Source of the DNA: JACVRW01 sp963764665 | Lineage (GTDB): Bacteria; Actinomycetota; Thermoleophilia; Solirubrobacterales; Thermoleophilaceae | Direction: 5' to 3' | DNA length: 64,000 nt | Assembly: GCA_963764665.1 (NCBI GenBank) | Contig: CAVXTL010000011.1 | Span: forward strand, 1 to 64,000 | Shown here: piece after piece, positions 59,108-64,000 of the stretch | Layout: each line of letters opens with the position of its first letter | Numbering within the stretch: the first letter of the stretch is position 1 | Notes under the pieces: generated by a model | The model's input: the letters and a program-made list of their open reading frames with translations, nothing else | Databases searched by the model: none | What the model was told of the DNA's origin: nothing | Translations under genes and position numbers: made by a program

Positions 59108-59562
59108 GGCGGGGCCTCGCCCCAGCCCCAGCGCGGCACCGGCGGTACCTGCGCCGGCACCTCGACGCCCGGCTGCGAGTTGCGCAGCGCAAGCCGGGTA
59201 CCCCACTCGATGTACGCGACGAAGGCCGAGCGGAACTCGGGGTCGTCGGGGAGCCCTGCGCGGTCGGCCGCGTCGAGCATGAGCTCCACCCAGCGCCGCC
59301 GCTGCTGCTCCGTGAGCGCCCTGTTCAGGTGCTTCGCGACCATGTGCGCGTAGCCGCCGTGCTCGTCGGTGTAGAGCGGCGGGCCCCCGAACACCTCGCC
59401 GAGCCACACCGCCACGTGCTGCGGGTGGCGCTCGTCCATGTGCCTGAACACCGGTTCCAGGACCGGGTCGCGCCTGACCTGGTCGTAGAACGTCGCCGTG
59501 AGGCGCTCGAGCGCCGCGGCGCCCCCGGCCCACTCGAACAACGTCGGAGGATTGCCGGTCAT
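59089..59562 (-). CDS. group II-like truncated hemoglobin
   Basis: A 157-residue truncated globin. LFEWAGGAAALERLTATFYDQVRRDPVLEPVFRHMD is the usual start (helices A-B). HPQHVAVWLGEVFGGPPLYTD includes the E-helix region, and HGGYAHMVAKHLNRALTEQQ holds the likely proximal His. The Pro-rich tail (VPAQVPPVPRWGWGEAPPY) is common in actinobacterial members. It could handle O2, NO or peroxide. It overlaps the upstream protease gene by 4 bases and is last in a three-gene operon. Confidence 0.9.
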   Translation of the reverse strand: MTGNPPTLFEWAGGAAALERLTATFYDQVRRDPVLEPVFRHMDERHPQHVAVWLGEVFGGPPLYTDEHGGYAHMVAKHLNRALTEQQRRRWVELMLDAADRAGLPDDPEFRSAFVAYIEWGTRLALRNSQPGVEVPAQVPPVPRWGWGEAPPYNPGT

Positions 59563-60548
59563 CGTGCCTCCAGCTCGGCGGGGATCAGCTCCACTCGCAG
59601 CTCCGCGCCGGCCCGCAGCAGCAGCGCCTCCACGCGGGCGCCGATCAGCTCGGCCACCATCAGGCGCTGGAGGTCCTCCACGCGCTCGACCCGCCGGCCG
59701 TCGATCTCGAGGATGAGGTCCTCGGGCCGGATGCCGGCCTGCTCGGCCGGGCTCGCCTCCATCACCTCCACCACCTCGATGCAGGTGTCCGCATCGCGGC
59801 CGGAGCGTGCGTGCGGAGGGAGCGGGCGCGGCCCGCCCGCGATGCCCAGGTAGGCCCTGCGCACGCGACCCTCCCGCATCAGCGCGGAGATCACCTGGCG
59901 GGTGCTGTCGTTCATCGGCACCGCGAGCCCCAGGCCCATGCCGGCCACCGCCGTGTTCACGCCCACCACGCGCCCGCGGCTGTCGGCGAGCGCGCCGCCC
60001 GAGCTGCCGGGATTGAGCGCGGCGTCGGTCTGGATCACGCTGTCGATCACGCGCGCGGCTCGCCTCGAGCGCGCCGGCAGCGACCGGCCGAGGGCGGACA
60101 CCACTCCGGCCGTCACGGAGCCGCTGAAGCCGTGCGGGTTGCCGATCGCCACCACGAGCTGCCCGACCCGCAGGGCGTCGGCGTCGCCCAGCTCGGCCTC
60201 GACGAAGCGGTCGCCGTCGGCGCGGACCACGGCGAGGTCCGAGAGCTGGTCCCGTCCCACCACCTCGAAGCGGTCCTCGCGCCCGTCGGCGAAGCCGGCG
60301 CGCCCATGGCCGGACGAGCGCCCCACCACGTGGGCGGAGGTCAGGAGGAAGCCGTCGGGAGTGAGCACCACCGCGCTGCCCGCGCCGGCCGGCGTCTGGC
60401 CGCCGCGGCTGCGCCGCATCACGCGCAGGCTCGCGACCGAGGGCGTAAGCCGCTCGGCCACGGCCATCACGGCGCGCGAGTACGCGTCGAGCGCCTCGGC
60501 GTCGCCGGGATCGACCGGAGCCGGCTCGCCCACCGCGGCCACGCTCAT
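59559..60548 (-). CDS. HtrA-like trypsin/PDZ serine protease, no export signal (A)
   Basis: A 329-residue trypsin-PDZ protein. The triad is present: His in LLTSAHVV (about 72), Asp in LSDLAVV (about 104), Ser in NPGSSGGAL (about 183). A PDZ domain follows (YLGIAGGPR...AGIRPEDLILEIDG, about 235-325). No signal peptide or membrane helix is seen, unlike DegP/HtrA, so it should act in the cytoplasm. It overlaps its paralogue upstream and the globin downstream by 4 bases each. Confidence 0.93.
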   Translation of the reverse strand: MSVAAVGEPAPVDPGDAEALDAYSRAVMAVAERLTPSVASLRVMRRSRGGQTPAGAGSAVVLTPDGFLLTSAHVVGRSSGHGRAGFADGREDRFEVVGRDQLSDLAVVRADGDRFVEAELGDADALRVGQLVVAIGNPHGFSGSVTAGVVSALGRSLPARSRRAARVIDSVIQTDAALNPGSSGGALADSRGRVVGVNTAVAGMGLGLAVPMNDSTRQVISALMREGRVRRAYLGIAGGPRPLPPHARSGRDADTCIEVVEVMEASPAEQAGIRPEDLILEIDGRRVERVEDLQRLMVAELIGARVEALLLRAGAELRVELIPAELEAR

Positions 60549-61447
60549 GCCGCCTTCTTCCCGAACGCCACGCTCACCTTGCGCTCCTCGGTGCCGCGCA
60601 GGAGAGCGAGCGTCAGCTCGGCATCCGCCGCGGGCAGCTCGTCGAGCGCCACGTAAAGCGAGTCCACGCCGTCGAGCTGATGCCCCCCGGCCGTGACGAT
60701 CAGGTCGCCGCGCTCCACGCCGGCCTCGGCCGCGGGGCTGCCCGACTCGACAGCGCGCACGAGCAGGCCGTCGTGCTCGGGGAGGCCCACTGCACGGCGC
60801 ATCCGGCGCGCGACCCGGGGCGGGGCCACCGCCACGCCGAGGCGCCGCCGCTCGGGCGCCTCGCCGCCGGCGAGCGCCACCGCGCGGCGCTTGATCTCCG
60901 CGCTGGCCGGAAGGGCGAGGATCAGTCCGCCGTCGAGGCGAACGGCGTTGATTCCGAGGAGCCCACCGGAGGTGTCCACCAGCGGGCCGCCGGACGAGCC
61001 CCGCGGAAGCGGGGCGGTGTGCTCCACTGCCCCCTCGATCCTGCGACCGCGAGGGAGCCGGAAGCGCCGGCCGGCGGCGGACACGAACCCGAGCGTGACC
61101 CGCAGGCCGCGGCCGCCGGGGTTGGCCAGCGCCAGCACGGGCGCGCCGATGCCGGGTGCCGCGCCCGGCTCCCAGGTCACCGGCTCGATGTCCCCGGTGT
61201 CCACGCTCAGCACCGCGAGGTCGAGGTCCGGGTCCGCCGCCGCCACGGCGCCCGTGACGCGCCGGCCGTCCGCGAACGCCACGGTGACCTCCTCGCCACG
61301 CAGTCCGTGTGCGCAGGTGAGCACCTTCCCGGGCTCGATCACCACGCCCGATCCGAGCGCCCAGCCGCGCCCGAGACCCACCACCGCGGGGCCCACCCGC
61401 TCGGCGGCCTCCGCGATCGTCCGCTGCATATCCGCCAGGTCCGCCAT
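60545..61447 (-). CDS. HtrA-like trypsin/PDZ serine protease, no export signal (B)
   Basis: A 300-residue paralogue of the downstream protease. The triad is His in LTCAHGL (about 51), Asp in DLDLAVLS (about 80) and Ser in PRGSSGGPL (about 153). A PDZ domain follows (LVRAVESGSPAAEAGVERGDLIV). No signal peptide is present. ATG 61447 has a GGAGG site 5 bases upstream; GTG 61465 would extend it by 6 residues into the operator. It is divergent from an HxlR regulator, so the operon is likely under that repressor. Confidence 0.92.
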   Translation of the reverse strand: MADLADMQRTIAEAAERVGPAVVGLGRGWALGSGVVIEPGKVLTCAHGLRGEEVTVAFADGRRVTGAVAAADPDLDLAVLSVDTGDIEPVTWEPGAAPGIGAPVLALANPGGRGLRVTLGFVSAAGRRFRLPRGRRIEGAVEHTAPLPRGSSGGPLVDTSGGLLGINAVRLDGGLILALPASAEIKRRAVALAGGEAPERRRLGVAVAPPRVARRMRRAVGLPEHDGLLVRAVESGSPAAEAGVERGDLIVTAGGHQLDGVDSLYVALDELPAADAELTLALLRGTEERKVSVAFGKKAA

Positions 61448-61461
61448 CTCAGCCTCCATAC

Positions 61462-61482
61462 TCACTTGCTAGTTGCAAGCGA
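61462..61482. promoter_or_regulatory. putative HxlR operator between protease operon and regulator
   Basis: TCaCTTGC-TAGTT-GCAAGcGA is a 21-base dyad with one mismatch. Its core TTG-N7-CAA matches the two operators of the other HxlR gene (13.2 kb). It covers the start of the protease operon and lies 17 bases before the HxlR start, fit for control of both. Confidence 0.6.
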
Positions 61483-61499
61483 CTACCATACCGAAGGTC

Positions 61500-61943
61500 G
61501 TGCGCCTACCATCAGCGATCGTGCCCGAGCCCGCCGCCTCACCCCTGGCAGCGGCCCTCGACAGCGTCGGCGATCGCTGGGCCCTGCTGCTGGTGGAGGC
61601 GCTGCTCCCCGGTCCGCGCCGCTTCGGGGACCTCCAGGAGGACCTCACGGGGATCGCGCCCAACGTGCTGAGCGGCCGCCTGCGCCGGCTCGAGACCGAG
61701 GGCGTGGTGGTGGCCGAGCCCTACTCCGAGCGCCCGCCGCGCTACGTCTACGAGCTCACGGCCGCGGGCCGCGAGCTGGCCGACGCTCTGCGGCTGCTGG
61801 CCGATTGGGGCTCACGCCACCGCGAGGGCGGCGACACACCGCGCCACGAGGTCTGCGGCACACCCGTGGAGATGCGCCGCTGGTGTCCCACATGCGCCCA
61901 GCCGGTCGGCGAGGACGAGGTCACGGACCTGCATTTCGCCTGA
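61500..61943 (+). CDS. HxlR-family transcriptional regulator with C-terminal cysteine cluster
   Basis: A 147-residue winged-helix HxlR protein. SPLAAALDSVGDRWALLLVEALLPGPRRFGDLQEDLTGIAPNVLSGRLRRLE is the DNA-binding core. The C-terminal tail CGTPVEMRRWCPTC is a probable zinc ribbon, as in the HxlR at 12.7 kb. The usual N-terminal redox Cys is absent here. GTG 61500 is chosen; GTG 61521 is a close alternative. It likely represses the divergent HtrA/HtrA/globin operon. Confidence 0.92.
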   Translation: MRLPSAIVPEPAASPLAAALDSVGDRWALLLVEALLPGPRRFGDLQEDLTGIAPNVLSGRLRRLETEGVVVAEPYSERPPRYVYELTAAGRELADALRLLADWGSRHREGGDTPRHEVCGTPVEMRRWCPTCAQPVGEDEVTDLHFA

Positions 61944-61967
61944 CGCGGGACGCGCCCCGCGAGGCGA

Positions 61968-62447
61968 TTGCGGGCCGTCAAGCTGATACCTTCGCCCGAC
62001 TTGGAGGATCCGCCCACACGCCGACTTGACCCCGGCAGGGGTTCCTCGGGCGGCCGGCGGCCGCCGCGCAGGCCCGAGCAGGAGGCCATCTACCGGCGCC
62101 GGCGCCTGGCCGCTATCGGCGGAGCCGTGCTCGTCATCCTGCTGATCGTCCTGATCGCCACCGCGGTCGGGGGCGGAGGGGACGACGAGCCGAGCAGCGA
62201 CCCGGCGGACCTCGGTGTGCAGACCACGCCCGACAACCTCGGTGGCTCGTCGGGCACCGATACCGAGACCACGGACACCGAGACCGAGACGTCCACCACC
62301 GTCACGCCCGTGGCCCCGCCGGCCGGCACGGGCGACCCGAGCGGCGGAACCGCGACACCGGCCACCCCGCCCGTCGAGACCACTCCGCAGCCGGCCGCCC
62401 CGGAGGGCGGCGAGGGCGGCGGGGCCGTGGCTCCCGCCGAGCCCTAG
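61968..62447 (+). CDS. single-pass membrane protein with Thr/Pro/Gly-rich outer tail
   Basis: A 159-residue protein. A basic, Pro-rich cytoplasmic start (RRPPRRPEQEAIYRRRR) precedes one helix (LAAIGGAVLVILLIVLIATAV, about 48-68). The outer part is low complexity: Thr/Glu-rich (TDTETTDTETETSTT) then Pro/Thr/Gly-rich. It could be a wall-spanning stalk. No family recognised. TTG start 25 bases after the HxlR stop; conserved function unclear. Confidence 0.7.
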   Translation: MRAVKLIPSPDLEDPPTRRLDPGRGSSGGRRPPRRPEQEAIYRRRRLAAIGGAVLVILLIVLIATAVGGGGDDEPSSDPADLGVQTTPDNLGGSSGTDTETTDTETETSTTVTPVAPPAGTGDPSGGTATPATPPVETTPQPAAPEGGEGGGAVAPAEP

Positions 62448-62461
62448 GCGCTCCGAAGTTC

Positions 62462-62878
62462 CTAGTGATCGTCGCCTGAGGGGCGCCTGCGCGCGCGTTT
62501 GGTCTCCCCGCGGCGCTTCTTCGACTCCACGCGCCGGTGCCGAGAGGACGCGGTGGGCCTGGTGGCCCGCCGCGTGCGCTGGACCGCGAGGGCGGACTCC
62601 AGCTTCGCCCGCAGGCGCTCGAGCGCCAGCTGCCGGTTCCGCGCCTGGCTGCGGGTGTCCTGGGCGCTGGCGCGCACCACCCGTCCGGCGCGGCCCATGA
62701 TGCGGCGCTTCTGCTCGTCGTCGAGGGCGGCCGACGCTTCGACGTCGAACGACGCCTCCACCCGCGACGCCGTCACGTTCGCGTGCTGGCCCCCCGGTCC
62801 CGAGGAGCGGCTCGTGCGCAGCTCGATCTCGGTGAGCGGCACCGCCACGCCGCGTCCGATGTGCAGCTCGTCCGCCAT
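62462..62878 (-). CDS. arfB: ArfB-like ribosome-rescue peptidyl-tRNA hydrolase
   Basis: A 138-residue class I release-factor-like protein. The catalytic GGQ is in RSSGPGGQHANVTASRVEAS (about 30-46). The C-terminal basic tail (RRVESKKRRGETKRARRRPSGDD) is the kind that enters the empty mRNA channel of stalled ribosomes. It frees peptides from non-stop complexes. Start ATG 62878 fits the family (ELHIGRGVAVPLTEIELR). Confidence 0.93.
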   Translation of the reverse strand: MADELHIGRGVAVPLTEIELRTSRSSGPGGQHANVTASRVEASFDVEASAALDDEQKRRIMGRAGRVVRASAQDTRSQARNRQLALERLRAKLESALAVQRTRRATRPTASSRHRRVESKKRRGETKRARRRPSGDDH

Positions 62879-62951
62879 GCGCCGCCAGCCTAGACGGCAT
62901 CGGGGCGCAGCCGGCCGAGCCGGCTGCTTCCGCAACTTAGACTGCGCCGCG

Positions 62952-63776
62952 ATGCGCGCGGCGGTGGTTGGGCACGTGGAATGGATCGAGTTCGCCGCCG
63001 TGCCCGCGGTGCCGAGCGCCGGCGACATCGTCCACGCGCGCGAGGTCTGGGAGGAGCCAGGGGGAGGGGGAGCGGTGGCCGCGGTTCAGCTCGCGAAGCT
63101 CGCGGGGGAGGCCACGCTCTACACCGCGCTCGGCGACGACGAGCTCGGCCACCGCGCCAAGCGCGAGCTGGAGGCGCTCGGCCTGCGGGTGGAGGCGACC
63201 TTCCGGCCCGAGCCCCAGCGGCGCGCGTTCGTGCACGTGGACGGCGCCGGCGAGCGCACCATCACCGTGATCGGCGACCGGCTCGGCCCGCGCGCCGACG
63301 ACCCGCTGCCCTGGCGCGAGCTGAGCGACACCGACGCCGTGTACCTGACCGCCGGCGACCCCGCGGCGGTGCGGCTGGCGCGCGCGGCCCGCGTGCTCGT
63401 GTCCACCGTGCGCGGGATCGAGGCGCTGGCCGAGGCGGGCGTGGAGCTGGACGCGCTCGTGTCGAGCGGCGCCGACAGCGGCGAGCGCTACGAGACCGGC
63501 ACGCTCGACCCGGCCCCGCGTGCCGTGGTGCGCACAGGCGGCGCCGCGGGCGGCAGATGGGAGACCGCCGACGCCGCCGGTGGCTACGAGGCCGTCCCGC
63601 TGCCCGGGCCGATCCGCGACGCGTACGGCTGCGGTGACAGCTTCGCGGCCGGTCTCACCTACGGTCTCGGCGCCGGCATGGCCCTGCCGGCGGCGCTCGA
63701 GCTGGGGGCCCGCTGCGGGGCGGCGTGCCTGACCGGCCGCGGCCCGTACGAGGGGCAGCTGCGGCAGGCGACATGA
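62952..63776 (+). CDS. PfkB-family carbohydrate/nucleoside kinase
   Basis: A 274-residue ribokinase-like enzyme. VVGHVEWIEFAAVPAVPSAGDIVHA starts the fold and GGGGAVAAVQLAKLAG is the first signature. IRDAYGCGDSFAAGLTYGLGAGM holds the catalytic Asp with the anion hole GCGDS (about 221). It phosphorylates a sugar or nucleoside. It is divergent from the arfB gene across 73 bases and coupled to the next gene (ATGA). Confidence 0.92.
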   Translation: MRAAVVGHVEWIEFAAVPAVPSAGDIVHAREVWEEPGGGGAVAAVQLAKLAGEATLYTALGDDELGHRAKRELEALGLRVEATFRPEPQRRAFVHVDGAGERTITVIGDRLGPRADDPLPWRELSDTDAVYLTAGDPAAVRLARAARVLVSTVRGIEALAEAGVELDALVSSGADSGERYETGTLDPAPRAVVRTGGAAGGRWETADAAGGYEAVPLPGPIRDAYGCGDSFAAGLTYGLGAGMALPAALELGARCGAACLTGRGPYEGQLRQAT

Positions 63777-64000
63777 GCCACCTCGGCCCGGCGGCGGCCT
63801 GGGCGTCCGAGCAGGTCGAGGCGGTCCGCGACGACCCGGCCGGACGTCTGGCGCTCCTCACCACGACCTACCACGGCCCCTACGGCCGCGCGCCGAAGCA
63901 CCTGCCCTTCCGGCGAGCGGCGCTGTCGTTCATGCGCTGGCAGGAGAAGCGGGGGGTGCTCGACCCGCTCGGCGCGACCCCGCCGGGCAGCCGCTGGTGG
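63773..64000 (+). CDS. unknown protein, 3' end outside the window
   Basis: The first 76 residues of a gene cut by the window edge. It starts SHLGPAAAWASEQVEAVRDDPAGRLALLTTTYHGPYGRAPKHLPFRRAALSFMRW and goes on with QEKRGVLDPL...PPGSRWW. It is helical, rich in Arg and aromatics, and I do not recognise the family. The ATGA overlap with the PfkB gene implies a related role, perhaps on the same metabolite. Confidence 0.7.
   Translation, partial: MSHLGPAAAWASEQVEAVRDDPAGRLALLTTTYHGPYGRAPKHLPFRRAALSFMRWQEKRGVLDPLGATPPGSRWW

Overview
The window is 64 kb of GC-rich bacterial chromosome, densely packed with short genes. Many genes start with GTG or TTG, and many are coupled by ATGA, GTGA, TTGA or TGATG overlaps. 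I see no rRNA, tRNA, CRISPR array, insertion sequence or phage module. The content (cytochrome P450 and a 3Fe-4S ferredoxin, Baeyer-Villiger-type flavoprotein, SpoIIE/STAS sigma-factor control, PucR-type regulator, Tat-exported carotenoid oxygenase, Cfa-type methyltransferase, many secreted one-off proteins) fits a soil actinobacterium. The style suggests Thermoleophilia/Solirubrobacterales, but that is an inference from gene content only.

Layout. 1-9.2 kb is a rightward catabolic operon: a beta-decarboxylating dehydrogenase (cut by the window edge), an alpha/beta hydrolase resembling N-formylmaleamate deformylase, the three subunits of a molybdenum hydroxylase plus a CoxG-like factor, a maleate isomerase-like protein, a MetE-like zinc protein and an FAD monooxygenase. 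Together they look like part of a nicotinate/pyridine-ring pathway. 9.2-18.5 kb holds a DksA-like protein, an SDR, a VOC protein, a large secreted protein, an HxlR regulator divergent from an MFS exporter across paired operators, thioesterases, a P450 and a crotonase. 18.6-20.3 kb has a cold-shock protein and a DEAD-box helicase facing away from each other across a palindrome-rich region. 20.3-31.7 kb is mixed metabolism: methyltransferase, secreted hydrolases, PLP enzyme, HNH protein, aldo/keto reductase, carbonic anhydrase, PucR regulator, acyl-CoA dehydrogenase and hemolysin III.

31.8-35.1 kb is a two-component system (OmpR-type regulator plus histidine kinase) bracketed by two membrane-anchored, Asp/Gly(/His)-rich proteins. 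I think it is one functional unit. 36.7-40.1 kb is a tightly coupled trio: circularly permuted ATP-grasp ligase, class I glutamine amidotransferase/gamma-glutamyl hydrolase, and a GCS2-type carboxylate-amine ligase. It is a candidate gamma-glutamyl or peptide-modifying pathway. 40.1-43.2 kb carries lipid genes (Cfa, desaturase) and a metallo-hydrolase, then AzlCD, a secreted GH1 enzyme, a GHMP kinase, and a PhzF/PAS/metallo-hydrolase operon. 49.7-52.9 kb is a PAS-GAF-SpoIIE-HATPase phosphatase with its STAS partner. 53-64 kb holds a DipZ-like thiol-redox protein, aldehyde dehydrogenase, M15-like peptidase, ferredoxin, a 28-residue-repeat tail-anchored protein, NlpC-like lipoprotein, an operon of two cytosolic HtrA-like proteases plus a truncated globin facing an HxlR regulator, ArfB, a PfkB kinase and a truncated unknown gene.

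Five genes are split by what looks like one extra base each (25890, about 34215, 41795, 42639, about 51045). In each, conserved motifs continue without loss in the next frame. Sequencing or assembly error is the simplest explanation. These loci should be checked against reads before they are called pseudogenes.
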